45,097 nucleotides of DNA from an uncultured Schlesneria sp. (GCA_903858935.1 CAIOKO010000187.1:1-45097), one strand, 5' to 3'. Shown: positions 24,750 through 34,901, numbered from the stretch's first letter. Translations and numbers: made by a program. Notes: a model not told the origin generated them from the sequence alone.

Positions 24750-26507
24750 CTATTCTTCAGTCTGAAAAAAAAATGCCAAGATGCGGCCACCGCGCAAAGT
24801 TGTTCGATCGATTTCAATGCGATTCACGCTGTTCCAAGGCTCTGATAAATCAGCCAGTCTGCGATAAACAAGAGTGAAATTCGGTGCGTCAGGACCTGGC
24901 TGATATTCGATGGTCTTTACGCCACGTGCTCGTAACAGAGGGGACTGGCGTCGGTAATCGTCTGCCTGGAACTGATGCAGCGTTGGCGTCACTGCAATCG
25001 ATGCTTCCATTGGAACTTCTTTGAGCAATTGTTGCAGCAGGCTTCGAGTAATTCCAACACCCCAATAGTCAGCCTCGAATCGATTGTCACTCCCGTCAGC
25101 GATCATGATCAGCTTGGCGATGCTGTTGTAATAACAGAGATGGCAAGGCGACGTCGTGACCAGTGGGCTGCCCGCCAGCAGAAGCAATCCTGAACAGATA
25201 GCAAGAGCGGTCGGCTGAGACGGAATTCGGTGTGACAGCCACTGCCAGCAAACAATCCAGCCTCGACCGACGAACATCGCCCAAAGGGGGAAGCAGGTAA
25301 GGAAAAGCCGTTCGCCATCATAAACAGCGACGCCTGGTAACGAGAAAACAACGAGTGGAAAAAGCATGCATGATGACAGCAAGACATCGCGGCTTTTTGC
25401 CTGACCGAACACCGCTGGTTTGACTGAAGTGATTTGCGAAGTTTGTGGGTTCGTTAACGCCCGGTTGCTGGTCAGTTGTTGGCCGCCTTCCGTTTCTTCT
25501 GAATGGCTAGCGGAAGGTTTTGGTCGATAAAACAAACCGAGCAGGCCAAGTCCCTGGAGAACAGCAGGAACCGTCAATCCGAACATTACAATCGGATAAT
25601 GCCAGGGGACGTTTTTGTCTGCATACTTTTGCCCCCAATACCAGACCTGAATTGTGGACCGATTTGTGGTGCGTCCGAGGTATTCCGCCGTTTTTTGTAA
25701 GGGATCAAACCACAAGTAGGGCCAACTGACAAAGAAAACCAGATATGCAGTAACGCCCCAGACAATCAACGGCACAATCGCCTTAGTCCTCCATCGCCAG
25801 AAAGCCCATGCAATCACAGGAACCGGAATCAGAATAGCCTGAATCTTGGTCAATAGTGCCAGTCCCATCAGAACTCCGGTGAGCACCGCGGCGCGACGTG
25901 TGGGAGGCAATGGCCCGTTCCAACATAGGGCGACCGACAGTACTGCCGCTGTACACGTGAGGTTTGTAATTGTTTCGAGCGACGCCAGATGGGCATGACC
26001 ATATACGCGTGGCATCAAGACAAGCGAAATGGCGGTCAATACTCCCGTTGTTCGGCCCGACCATGAATTTGCCAGGCAGCCGATCAAGAAGACTGTCAAC
26101 GCGAATGCGGTTGCTGAGCCCGTCCGAGCACAGGCCGTGACGCAATAACCCTCGGGGTCAAACGGAGGAGCCAACCACCACGTCAGATGGTGATGCACGC
26201 CCAGCCACCAGCGACCCAATGGAGGATGGTCGGGATTGTAGCCATTCTCTTTACGATAGGCTTCCTGAGATGTCCCGGGGATCAGGTTCAGCCATCCGAG
26301 AGCTTTCGTCTGCTCAACGAGATAAACACCTTGTTCGACGTTAAAGATTTCATCAACGGTCAGTCCCGGCCCTTCGGGCATGCCTGGGTAACTTCCTGCT
26401 GGGTCAAGGCAACACAGAATGCTGAAACAACTTAGCAGCGCGACGACGGCAACCGGCCAGACGCCCAGTGGGCGGGGCGAATCAGTGGGGGAAGCTGGTT
26501 GGTTCAT
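24750..26507 (-). CDS. family 39-type membrane glycosyltransferase
   Basis: 585 residues, an integral membrane protein with about 10-12 hydrophobic segments in the first 470 residues. The acidic pair D52-E53 (LTVDEIFN) sits in the first periplasmic loop after TM1, followed by NPDHPPLGRWW (H94-G98): the layout of GT39/ArnT/PMT-type enzymes, which move a sugar from a polyprenyl-phosphate carrier to an acceptor outside the membrane. The acceptor is unknown. The soluble tail from about 480 (MEASIAVTPTLHQFQADDYR) is also usual. A Ser/Thr/Gln-rich loop at about 330-370 is probably an exposed linker. The start is taken at the ATG 26507; a TTG just before it opens the frame too. No strong ribosome site is seen. 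It is divergent from the large cytochrome gene. Confidence 0.82.
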   Translation of the reverse strand: MNQPASPTDSPRPLGVWPVAVVALLSCFSILCCLDPAGSYPGMPEGPGLTVDEIFNVEQGVYLVEQTKALGWLNLIPGTSQEAYRKENGYNPDHPPLGRWWLGVHHHLTWWLAPPFDPEGYCVTACARTGSATAFALTVFLIGCLANSWSGRTTGVLTAISLVLMPRVYGHAHLASLETITNLTCTAAVLSVALCWNGPLPPTRRAAVLTGVLMGLALLTKIQAILIPVPVIAWAFWRWRTKAIVPLIVWGVTAYLVFFVSWPYLWFDPLQKTAEYLGRTTNRSTIQVWYWGQKYADKNVPWHYPIVMFGLTVPAVLQGLGLLGLFYRPKPSASHSEETEGGQQLTSNRALTNPQTSQITSVKPAVFGQAKSRDVLLSSCMLFPLVVFSLPGVAVYDGERLFLTCFPLWAMFVGRGWIVCWQWLSHRIPSQPTALAICSGLLLLAGSPLVTTSPCHLCYYNSIAKLIMIADGSDNRFEADYWGVGITRSLLQQLLKEVPMEASIAVTPTLHQFQADDYRRQSPLLRARGVKTIEYQPGPDAPNFTLVYRRLADLSEPWNSVNRIEIDRTTLRGGRILAFFFQTEE

Positions 26508-26762
26508 CAAACGTTTTTCAGCGAGCGTGACACAGGCAATCTAACGATTGCTGTTAATGTTCGGAGATTACCAGTTTTTACACTCTGATTGATACGAGCG
26601 GCAACCTGGCTTTGTTGTGCCACACCAGGACGGATGTCGCAAGAACTTGCAGTCAATTCATCGTCGATCGTGTTTCTCACATATTCCGCTGTTTATGGAT
26701 GGCCTTTTGTCTTGAGTTTTGTGACAATCTACGTCTGGTGGCAATGTGATAGAAAGATCGCG
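26508..26762. other. divergent intergenic region, 255 bases
   Basis: It lies between the glycosyltransferase (minus) and the DUF1549/DUF1553 gene (plus). The plus frame is open from 26589, but those 58 codons precede a second, typical signal peptide and are treated as noncoding leader. No clear promoter was identified. Confidence 0.35.
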
Positions 26763-29700
26763 ATGAAACGATTCTCGTGGCTCCTGCCATCTCTTATTGT
26801 GATATTCTCGTTAAGCAATGCCTGCTCTCGCGCTGAAGAAGCTGTTGAGCGTGTTGAATATGCGAAGGACATCAAGCCGTTGCTCAAAGCGCGGTGTTAT
26901 GCCTGCCATGGTGGGCTTAAGCAAGAGGCGGGTCTTCGTCTTGATACGGGAAAGTTGATCCGACAAGGGAGCCGCAACAGTCTCGTTTTACAGCCCGGAC
27001 AAGCTGACGGCGTTCTGGTCGAACGAATCCGATCCAGCGACGAGGCTCATCGAATGCCGCCCGAAGGCGAACCTCTTTCGGCCTTACAGATCGCACGAAT
27101 CATCGCATGGGTGCAGCAGGGAGCAGCATCTCCTGACGACGAACAGCCAGAGCGCGATCCAGGACTTCACTGGGCATTTCAGCCGCCAGTTCGACCCGTG
27201 GTCCCCGCAGTTGCCAACGTTAACTGGGTCAGAAACCCGATCGACGCGTTCATTGCCCAAGAGCATGAGCGTCAGAAGTTGATACCTCAGCCGCCGTCTA
27301 CGAAGCCGGAGTGGTTGCGTCGAGTTACATTCGACCTGATCGGCCTTCCCCCAACCCGGCAGGAATTACACGCATTTGTAGCCGATGAATCGGACGAAGC
27401 CACAGCCAGGGTTGTGGATCGACTTTTGAATTCTGCTCAGTATGGCGAGCGGTGGGGACGGCATTGGATGGATGTCTGGAGGTACGCAGATTGGTACGGC
27501 CGTCGGTATGTCCCCGACGTCTGGAATAGTGCTCCTCAAATCTGGCGTTGGCGCGATTGGATCGTGAAGTCACTTAACGATGATAAAAGTTATGGTCAGA
27601 TGGTTGCCGAGATGCTGGCTGCCGATGAGATTTCACCCGAGGATGACGAAGCGGGTCATGCCACGGGATACCTGATTCGGAACTGGTACGCCTTGAATCC
27701 CAATGACTGGATGCGAAGTAACGTTGAACATGTCGGGAAGGCCTTTCTCGGCTTAACATTCAATTGTGCGCATTGCCACGATCATAAGTACGACCCGATC
27801 TCTCAAGACGACTATTTTCGATTCCGGGCCTTTTTCGAGCCAATTTCCATAAGGCAGGAACGTGTTCCGGGCGAAGCAGATCCTGGTCCGTTTCAGGAAT
27901 ATCAATACTCAACGCTCCGTAAGATCGTGCGGCTGGGTTCCGTCCGTATTTTTGATAAGACGCCCGATGCCCCGACATGGTTTTATACGGGAGGGGACGA
28001 GCGAAACCGAGTGGTTAATCGTGGTTCCGTCGCACCTGGTTTGCCTTCGGCGATCAGCAGAGAAACGCTGAATATTGAACCCGTTAAGCTTCCTGTTCGC
28101 GCCTGGTATCCGGGGCTGAGGCCTTCGATTCACGAGACAATTCTCGCAGAGCATCAAACGGCGCTTGCTTCCGTGGAATCGCAACTTCCTGCCGTAATTG
28201 CCGGGGTCGAAGCGGTGCTTCCCGAATTACAGTCCAAGCTGAATTTGGCAGAAATGGAATTTGAACAAGCTTGGAAACTTTCCGAGGCATCGGGACGATC
28301 TGGGGCGCTGACGGGTCGGCAATCGTTATTGATCGATTCCACCTCCGGACGTCGGCTGATCCAGCACCGGTTGCAACAGGTGAAGTCGTTGGGAGAACAG
28401 ACGACGATTCGTTTTCAACTGCAAATTCTGAAGGATGCTCATGTCAATTTTCAATTGGCAAAAGACTATATGAAAGGTCTGACGGCAGGGTACGTCGGAT
28501 TTAAAAATGGACGGATCATTTCGTATCAGCCCGCGTCATTTACCGAGTTTGAAGTTGGTCAATACGACATGGCGGCAGGACAAAATCGGTTTGAAGTCTT
28601 TTTGGTTCTCCAGGCGAAAGATGATGTTTGCCAGTTGACGGTTCGTTCGATCTCGGACAAGAAAACTTTAGTGGAAAGCATTCCTGTTGCGAGAAACGGC
28701 TGGAACCCTGTGGGAGATGAAACAAAAGCAGTCACTTTTGATGTTCAGACCGGTGCGATTGCTGCTTTCGACGAATTGGAGTTGCTCGTCGCCGAATCGG
28801 ACAATCACGATGCTGCGCTGACAGCGTCTCGTCTGGCCTATTTCGATTTCGAATTGCCGAACTATCGCGAGGGGGATGACATCATCGGTGTTGACGGCTG
28901 GTTCGGCTCGTCATTCAGCGTTGCCGGGGCGACATCTGTTATTTCGGGGACATTTGGGGATGAGACGTTGAAGCCACTTTCGCAGAAATTGAAAATGGCT
29001 CGACGTGCGATTGATGTTCATGTTTTGAAGCGGAAATCACTTGAAGCGAAACGAACGGCTGCGCTTGTGCAACAGGATAGTACAAATGCTCGGATCATGG
29101 CTGACCGGGTCAAGTATGGTGAGTTGCCAGGTGCTGATTTGAATGCGTTGACTCAGGCAGCCAGTCAAAAATATCGCGAAGCAGCATGCCTGCTCGCCGA
29201 GTCTGAAGTCGTCGAGAAGGATCAGAAGCTTGCCGAGGCTGAACTGAAGCCGCTGGATGACCCGAATCGAGCGAAAGAAGTCGAGGCTGCCAGTCAGAAG
29301 TTATCGAAGGCGAAAATTGCATTGGATTCTGCTCGATCTGTTCTTGCTGATCCGACTCAGGCCTCCATCTATCCATCATTCAGTCCGACATATCCCCCAA
29401 CGAGTACAGGGCGTCGTCGAGCGTTGGCCGAATGGATCGCCAGTCGAAATAATCCTCTGACCGCTCGTGTCGCTGTCAACCATATCTGGATGCGACATTT
29501 TCATTCTGCACTGGTTGCCACTGTATCTGACTTTGGACGAAATGGGGCGGCTCCGACTCACCCTGAGTTACTCGACTGGTTAGCGGTCGAACTTATGGAT
29601 TCGGGTTGGAGCATGAAGCATATTCACCGGTTAATTGTTTCCAGCAATACCTACAGGATGTCGTCCAGTTCCGGTCGACCGATGAATCCTTCGATCAATG

Positions 29701-30326
29701 TTTCAGGGGATGATGCAGTAACGAAAGCCGAAAAAGAAATTTCGTCGGGAACAACTGGAAATCCGGCACAGACTATCGATCCTGAAAACCGGTTGCTCTG
29801 GCGTATGAATCGCGGACGGATGGAAGCGGAAGTGGTGCGGGACAGTCTGTTGTACTGTGCTGGGCGACTCGATTTGCAGATGGGTGGTCAGGAACTGGAA
29901 AATAGTCAGGCACTGACCACTCGGCGTAGAACACTTTACTATAGTTGCCAGCCGGAAATTGACGGAAAGAGTTCGTTTGGGATGTTGTTTGATGCTCCCG
30001 AACCAGCGGACTGCTATCGGCGCACCCGCAGTATCATCCCTCAACAGGCGTTGGCGTTAACGAATAGCGATCTGGTTCATGAACTGAGCGGGGAATTGTC
30101 GACCAGTTTGTGGCAATCGGTTCCACCCGAACGGCGTGCGGAACCTTCTGCGTTTATCGTCGCGGCACACGAACAGATTTTGGGGCGGGAACCTACAGGC
30201 TCGGAAATGGCATTGTGTACCGAGTTTCTCACCACCACGATTGATCAAACGGCCGACGCCGCACGCTTGCGTGAGAGTCTGGTTCGAGTTCTGTTGAATC
30301 ACAACGATTTTCTGTCGATCCGCTGA
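26763..30326 (+). CDS. planctomycete cytochrome C (PSCyt1)-DUF1549-DUF1553 protein, exported
   Basis: 1187 residues from the ATG at 26763, where the signal peptide MKRFSWLLPSLIVIFSLSNA begins. Order: PSCyt1 haem domain (about 30-115) with CYACH (C45, C48, H49) and later MPPEG; DUF1549 (about 145-360) with RRVTFDLIGLPPT, HWMDVWRYADW and a second haem-type motif CAHCHDHKYDP (C335-H339); a variable middle (about 440-870) with coiled-coil segments around a beta-rich part (GLTAGYVGFKNGR, GQYDMAAGQNRFEVF, DGWFGSSFSV); then DUF1553 (about 880-1185) with GRRRALAEWIAS, NHIWMRHF, FGRNGAAPTHPELLDWLA, IVSSNTYR and QQALALTNSD. Exported, probably extracytoplasmic; the biochemical role of the family is unproven. 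It pairs with the DUF1501 gene ten bases downstream. Confidence 0.93.
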   Translation: MKRFSWLLPSLIVIFSLSNACSRAEEAVERVEYAKDIKPLLKARCYACHGGLKQEAGLRLDTGKLIRQGSRNSLVLQPGQADGVLVERIRSSDEAHRMPPEGEPLSALQIARIIAWVQQGAASPDDEQPERDPGLHWAFQPPVRPVVPAVANVNWVRNPIDAFIAQEHERQKLIPQPPSTKPEWLRRVTFDLIGLPPTRQELHAFVADESDEATARVVDRLLNSAQYGERWGRHWMDVWRYADWYGRRYVPDVWNSAPQIWRWRDWIVKSLNDDKSYGQMVAEMLAADEISPEDDEAGHATGYLIRNWYALNPNDWMRSNVEHVGKAFLGLTFNCAHCHDHKYDPISQDDYFRFRAFFEPISIRQERVPGEADPGPFQEYQYSTLRKIVRLGSVRIFDKTPDAPTWFYTGGDERNRVVNRGSVAPGLPSAISRETLNIEPVKLPVRAWYPGLRPSIHETILAEHQTALASVESQLPAVIAGVEAVLPELQSKLNLAEMEFEQAWKLSEASGRSGALTGRQSLLIDSTSGRRLIQHRLQQVKSLGEQTTIRFQLQILKDAHVNFQLAKDYMKGLTAGYVGFKNGRIISYQPASFTEFEVGQYDMAAGQNRFEVFLVLQAKDDVCQLTVRSISDKKTLVESIPVARNGWNPVGDETKAVTFDVQTGAIAAFDELELLVAESDNHDAALTASRLAYFDFELPNYREGDDIIGVDGWFGSSFSVAGATSVISGTFGDETLKPLSQKLKMARRAIDVHVLKRKSLEAKRTAALVQQDSTNARIMADRVKYGELPGADLNALTQAASQKYREAACLLAESEVVEKDQKLAEAELKPLDDPNRAKEVEAASQKLSKAKIALDSARSVLADPTQASIYPSFSPTYPPTSTGRRRALAEWIASRNNPLTARVAVNHIWMRHFHSALVATVSDFGRNGAAPTHPELLDWLAVELMDSGWSMKHIHRLIVSSNTYRMSSSSGRPMNPSINVSGDDAVTKAEKEISSGTTGNPAQTIDPENRLLWRMNRGRMEAEVVRDSLLYCAGRLDLQMGGQELENSQALTTRRRTLYYSCQPEIDGKSSFGMLFDAPEPADCYRRTRSIIPQQALALTNSDLVHELSGELSTSLWQSVPPERRAEPSAFIVAAHEQILGREPTGSEMALCTEFLTTTIDQTADAARLRESLVRVLLNHNDFLSIR

Positions 30327-30336
30327 AAGGTTTCCA

Positions 30337-31848
30337 ATGGTCGCAAAGGATGAGTCATTGAATTTCTGCGATTGCCAGACACGACGTTCGTTCCTGTCCG
30401 ATCTTGGCATGGGATTCACGGGACTGGCGCTGGGAGCAATGCTCTCGGACGATGGCATCACGCGAGGTGCCGAAAAGGATCGTTTGCCAACCGGGGAACC
30501 ACCGTCCAACGAACCCCATTTTGCGCCGAAAACTAAATCAGTGATCTGGATTTTTCTTTCGGGTGGATATAGCCACGTTGAGACTTTCGACCCCAAGCCC
30601 GCGTTGAACCAGTACGCAGGCATGACGTTTGATAAGACGCCGTTTGAGAATCCCGTGAACTCGCCGCTGCATAAGAAGCGATTTCGTTCGGTGGCCGCTG
30701 AAGAGATCAACATTCGAGATGTCTATCCGACGATTTATCCGATGCAAGTTGGCTGGAAGAAACATGGCGAAAGCGGAATTGAGATCACCGACTGGTGGCC
30801 TCATCTTTCGAAGTGCGTCGATGATTTGTGTTTTGTCCGAAATATGTGGACGACGGACAATGACCATGCCGCCGAGAATCAGATTCACACGGGCCGCCAC
30901 CGCCTGGACGAACCACAACCAAGCGTCGGTTCGTGGGTCAACTACGGACTCGGAACCTTGAACGAGAATCTGCCGAAGTTCGTCGTATTAGGAGGTCCGA
31001 CGCGATCAGATACTCGACTGTCGATCGATTCTTATTATCTCGGGCCACAGTACGCCGGTGTGCCGATCGTTCTCGATCCGAAAGATCCGCTTCCATTCGG
31101 TCGTCGTTCGTCAAAACAGACGTTGACGGAACAGCAGCGTGAGTATCAATTGATCGGCCGGTTGAACGAACTCTCAGCCATTGAGTACCCCGATGATCAG
31201 GACCTGAGAGCGAGAATCCGCGCGTATGAACTGGCTTTCCGTATGCAGATGGCTGTTCCTGAAGCGATCGAATTCGGCGCGGAAACAGAGGCGACGACAA
31301 AGCTTTATGGACTCGATAATGAGGCTACCAAGGTGGCAGGTCAGAAGCTTCTGGCAGCCCGCCGACTAGTGGAACGGGGAGTACGATTCGTGCAGGTCTT
31401 TCCATCAGGTTATGGAGTGTGGGACTCGCACCAGAAATTGAAAGAGAACCACACAAGGCTTTGTGCGACAGTTGATCAACCCGTTGCGGGATTGATTCAG
31501 GACCTTAAGCAGCGGGGTCTGCTCGACGATGTGACGGTGGTCTTTTGCACGGAATTCGGTCGAACTCCCGGACTGGAACTGCGTGGCGGGGGGAAGGATG
31601 GCCGCGATCATCACCCTAACGGTTTTACAATCTGGATGGCAGGGGCGGGGATCAAACGCGGCTTTGTGCATGGTGCGACGGACGAACTGGGGTATCACGC
31701 ACTGGGTGAAGGTCACTACGTCACTGACCTGCATGCGACAGTATTGCATTTGCTGGGCCTTGATAATCGGCGTCTGGAAATCCCTGGCCGCAAACGACTG
31801 GATATCGACCATGGTCGGGTGATCAGCGAGATCCTCGTTAATACATGA
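30337..31848 (+). CDS. DUF1501 family exported protein (Tat substrate), first copy
   Basis: 503 residues. The twin-arginine signal TRRSFLSDLGMGFTGLALG (R16-R17) indicates folded export. DUF1501 proteins belong to the alkaline-phosphatase-like fold; the signs here are SVIWIFLSGGYSHVETFDPKP, RNMWTTDNDHAAENQIHTG, KLLAARRLVERGVRFVQVF, VFCTEFGRTPG and DGRDHHPNGFTIWMAGAGI. Asp/His residues in these blocks resemble sulfatase/phosphatase metal ligands, but no reaction is established. AAAGG six bases before the ATG supports the start. It begins ten bases after the DUF1549/DUF1553 gene, the standard two-gene arrangement of planctomycetes. Confidence 0.92.
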   Translation: MVAKDESLNFCDCQTRRSFLSDLGMGFTGLALGAMLSDDGITRGAEKDRLPTGEPPSNEPHFAPKTKSVIWIFLSGGYSHVETFDPKPALNQYAGMTFDKTPFENPVNSPLHKKRFRSVAAEEINIRDVYPTIYPMQVGWKKHGESGIEITDWWPHLSKCVDDLCFVRNMWTTDNDHAAENQIHTGRHRLDEPQPSVGSWVNYGLGTLNENLPKFVVLGGPTRSDTRLSIDSYYLGPQYAGVPIVLDPKDPLPFGRRSSKQTLTEQQREYQLIGRLNELSAIEYPDDQDLRARIRAYELAFRMQMAVPEAIEFGAETEATTKLYGLDNEATKVAGQKLLAARRLVERGVRFVQVFPSGYGVWDSHQKLKENHTRLCATVDQPVAGLIQDLKQRGLLDDVTVVFCTEFGRTPGLELRGGGKDGRDHHPNGFTIWMAGAGIKRGFVHGATDELGYHALGEGHYVTDLHATVLHLLGLDNRRLEIPGRKRLDIDHGRVISEILVNT

Positions 31849-32054
31849 ATTAACGGATCATTTGCTCAGGTTTCTGGTCCACTTCGGCAATTTCGGTTGA
31901 CGCGGCGGGCTTTGCGGTGCTATGTATAGATGATTACCGATGCGTTTCGGTGATGTGGATTGTCTCGCTGGGACGTTAAAGTAACTCAGCGGTGTCACCG
32001 GTTAGGGAATTATGCCCTCGGTCCGCATCTCCGTGACGCCGAGGATCCCCGCCT
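31849..32054. other. intergenic region between the two DUF1549/1501 modules
   Basis: 206 bases with a promoter candidate (listed separately) and, at the right end, GAGGA nine bases before the next ATG. I see no terminator hairpin for the upstream module. Confidence 0.4.
31897..31926 (+). promoter_or_regulatory. candidate promoter of the second DUF1549/1501 module
   Basis: TTGACG (31897-31902) and TATGTA (31921-31926) are 18 bases apart, close to the sigma-70 pattern. This would start a transcript near 31933, about 120 bases before the ATG, and make the second module independent of the first. Confidence 0.4.
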
Positions 32055-34901
32055 ATGCTCCCGCCCCGGATTGTCCTGCCATTTGGCTTGATGCTGTTTT
32101 GTCTTGCTGCTTCGGTGTTACCGGCGGCTGAGTCCCTTTCCGCGCGGATCGATTCGCTGGTGGATGCGGATCAGGTCGGTCCGATTGCTGCAGATGCTGG
32201 TGATGCCGAGTTTTTGCGGCGAGTAACACTCGACTTGCACGGCGTCGTTCCCACCGCAGCTGAAGCTCGTGCGTTTTTCGCAGATGCGTCGCCGAACAAA
32301 CGAGAAATTCTTGTCGACCGGCTTTTGTCGAGTCCTCGATATGCAGTGCACATGGCGAACGTTTTCGACGTGATGCTGATGGAGCGACGTCCAGACAAGC
32401 ATGTGTCGACTCCGGAATGGCAGAAATACCTGCAAGCCGCGTTTCAGAAGAACCTCCCGTACGACCAATTGGCTCGGGAAATTCTTTCCGCCGATGGAGT
32501 AGACCCCAATCTTCGTCCAGCCGCAAAATTTTTTCTCGATCGGGATGCTGAGCCAAATATCATGGCCCGGGATGTCGGGCGTATCTTTTTTGGGATGGAT
32601 CTGCAGTGTGCTCAATGCCACGACCATCCGCTTATCGATCACTACCTTCAAACGGACTATTACGGTCTTTATGCCTTCGTGAATCGAACTGTGGTATTTG
32701 CCGATGAGGTTGCAAAGAAGTCATTTCTGGGCGAAAAGTCCGATGGCGAAGCCAGTTACAAGTCGGTGTTTACTCAGGACGCTGGCCATATCGGGCCACA
32801 GCTTCCTGGTGAAAATGAAATCGATGAGCCTCGATTTCGTCAGGGAGAAGACTACGTCGCCGCTCCGTTACCCGGTGTGCGGCCCGTCCCCAAGTACAGT
32901 CGCCGCGCAAAGCTCGCCGAACTCGCCACCAATGGCGCGAACCGTCAGTTTAACGTGAATATCGCGAATCGTTTGTGGGGTCACATGATGGGTCGGGGGT
33001 TAGTTCATCCCGTCGACCTGCACCATCCTTTGAATCCGCCGACTCATCCCGCAGTACTCGACCTGATCACAAATGAATTCGTAGGGATGAAGTATGACAT
33101 GCGTGCGCTTCTGCGAGAACTAGCACTCACGCGAGCATACCAGCGTTCAATCGACCCCCCCTCAGAATTAACGCCTCAATTGGCGGCGGCTGCGGGACAG
33201 ATTCCAGTACTTTCAACGGAATACGCGAATCTGAAGGGGGTTTCTGATGAATCACGAAAACTTGTGGAAACAGCACAAACAGAATTCAAAGCTGTTCGAG
33301 CAGCCTTAGCAACATCAGAAGCGGCCTGGAAAGCAGCCGAGACCGCAGTCACCACGGCCAGGAAGCCGGTTGACGATCTGCTGGCGGCCATCGCCAAGCT
33401 GCAAAAGGACGCAGCGGCCAAACAGGCGGCAGTGACCGCGTTGGCAGAAGCTGTGGGGAAATCGACAGAAGCAGGTAAACTGCTGCCGAACGACAAAGAC
33501 GTGGCAGGTGCCGTGGCAACGTTGACCGCAAAACAGACTCAACTGGCTGGGGAAGTCGCGGCAGTCCAAAAAGCGATTGAAGAAAAGACTGCGACAATGC
33601 CGCCGATACAAGCAAAGCTCGTCGAAGCGTATGCTCCCGCGGACGCTGCTTATGCTGCATATGTCGAAGCTCGCAAGCCAGTCGATGCCTCGAAATTGAA
33701 CCTGATTACCGTTTGGAATCGCCATAAATCTGAGACGTTGGCAGCAGCAATTCGCAAGAAACGGTTGGAAGCGGACGAAGTGCATGTTGCGTTTCAGGCG
33801 ACACTGGAAAATATCTCGAAAACGAAGTTGGAAATCGACCAGAGAAAATCAGAGCTTGCCGCTGCAGCGAGTGCCGCCCAGCAACAGCAACTCGACGTTA
33901 CAAACAAGGTCAACGCGGTTGCAGAAGTCGAAAAAGTCGTTGTCGAAACCAGGAAGTTGCTCGACGAATCCAAGGCGATGCTCGCCGAAAAGCAGTCTGT
34001 CGTCCAGGCGGTCACAGATGCGTTTGCGAAGACCGAGTTTGCCCTTCAAAAACTGCCTGGCGACGTTGAATTAACTTCAGCTGTCCAGAAATTGAAAGAA
34101 CGTCTTGAGCCGCTGGTGAAAGAAGTGAGCGTGCTTGAGCAGACAATGACTGGCCGCACTTCGGCAATGACCGACGTGGAATCAAAATTGTCAGCTGCAA
34201 AACTGGCGATGTCGACCGCCTCGACAGAATTGGCGAATCGTCAACTGATGGTCAGTGAAAAGACCACGGTTTTAAACCGTTCGGCGGAAGCCTTGCGAGA
34301 TGCAGAATCATCGGTTGTTGCAGGCCGAGAAAAGCTGGTTGAACAGTGGACCGTCGCCGGAGGTGTTCGTTCGCTGAAACAGCTTTCCCCCGAGCAATTA
34401 TCCTGGGCGTTGATGCAATCGACCGGCGTGCTGGACCCGCAGCGCCCTGCCGCTGATGCGGAGATCGAAAAAACGATTCCCAAAGCGAGTGTGGCAAATG
34501 ATGCGACGTTGGCAAAGTCACGTGAAATTCGGGTCGAGCAACAATTAAACGAAGCGATGAGAGGTAATGTGACACCATTCATTAATCTCTACGCAGCTTC
34601 GGCAGGCCAGCCGCAAGATGATTTTTTTGCGACCCCTGATCAGGCATTATTTGTTGCGAATGGCGGTACCGTGATTGGATGGGCAGCGGGCGGAACCTTG
34701 TCGCAAAGGCTGGCGTCACTAACCGAAGCCAAGCCTTTTGCTGATGAGTTATACCTTTCGACGTTGACACGTTATCCGTCAGAAATTGAAGTCAACGAGG
34801 CAGCCCAATATCTGGCATCACGGCCTGCTGAACGACCTCAAGCGATTCGAGAATTGATCTGGTCGCTGGTGACGTCAGCCGAGTTTCGATTTAACCACTG
34901 A
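32055..34901 (+). CDS. DUF1549-DUF1553 protein with a long inserted coiled coil, exported
   Basis: 948 residues with signal peptide (MLPPRIVLPFGLMLFCLAASVLPAAE). DUF1549 (about 28-230): RRVTLDLHGVVPTAAE, DVMLMERRPDKHV and CAQCHDHPLIDHY with a haem-type motif at C185-H189. DUF1553 starts at about 285 (RRAKLAELATNGANRQFNVN, NRLWGHMMGRGLVHPVD, ALTRAYQRS) but is split: about 350 residues of alanine/lysine/glutamate-rich coiled coil (about 398-755) are inserted before its end resumes at SLKQLSPEQLSWALMQSTG and FADELYLSTLTRYPSEIE. There is no PSCyt1 domain, unlike the first module. The coiled coil holds two similar segments (see findings). The DUF1501 partner follows after 16 bases. GAGGA precedes the ATG by nine bases. 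Confidence 0.92.
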   Translation: MLPPRIVLPFGLMLFCLAASVLPAAESLSARIDSLVDADQVGPIAADAGDAEFLRRVTLDLHGVVPTAAEARAFFADASPNKREILVDRLLSSPRYAVHMANVFDVMLMERRPDKHVSTPEWQKYLQAAFQKNLPYDQLAREILSADGVDPNLRPAAKFFLDRDAEPNIMARDVGRIFFGMDLQCAQCHDHPLIDHYLQTDYYGLYAFVNRTVVFADEVAKKSFLGEKSDGEASYKSVFTQDAGHIGPQLPGENEIDEPRFRQGEDYVAAPLPGVRPVPKYSRRAKLAELATNGANRQFNVNIANRLWGHMMGRGLVHPVDLHHPLNPPTHPAVLDLITNEFVGMKYDMRALLRELALTRAYQRSIDPPSELTPQLAAAAGQIPVLSTEYANLKGVSDESRKLVETAQTEFKAVRAALATSEAAWKAAETAVTTARKPVDDLLAAIAKLQKDAAAKQAAVTALAEAVGKSTEAGKLLPNDKDVAGAVATLTAKQTQLAGEVAAVQKAIEEKTATMPPIQAKLVEAYAPADAAYAAYVEARKPVDASKLNLITVWNRHKSETLAAAIRKKRLEADEVHVAFQATLENISKTKLEIDQRKSELAAAASAAQQQQLDVTNKVNAVAEVEKVVVETRKLLDESKAMLAEKQSVVQAVTDAFAKTEFALQKLPGDVELTSAVQKLKERLEPLVKEVSVLEQTMTGRTSAMTDVESKLSAAKLAMSTASTELANRQLMVSEKTTVLNRSAEALRDAESSVVAGREKLVEQWTVAGGVRSLKQLSPEQLSWALMQSTGVLDPQRPAADAEIEKTIPKASVANDATLAKSREIRVEQQLNEAMRGNVTPFINLYAASAGQPQDDFFATPDQALFVANGGTVIGWAAGGTLSQRLASLTEAKPFADELYLSTLTRYPSEIEVNEAAQYLASRPAERPQAIRELIWSLVTSAEFRFNH

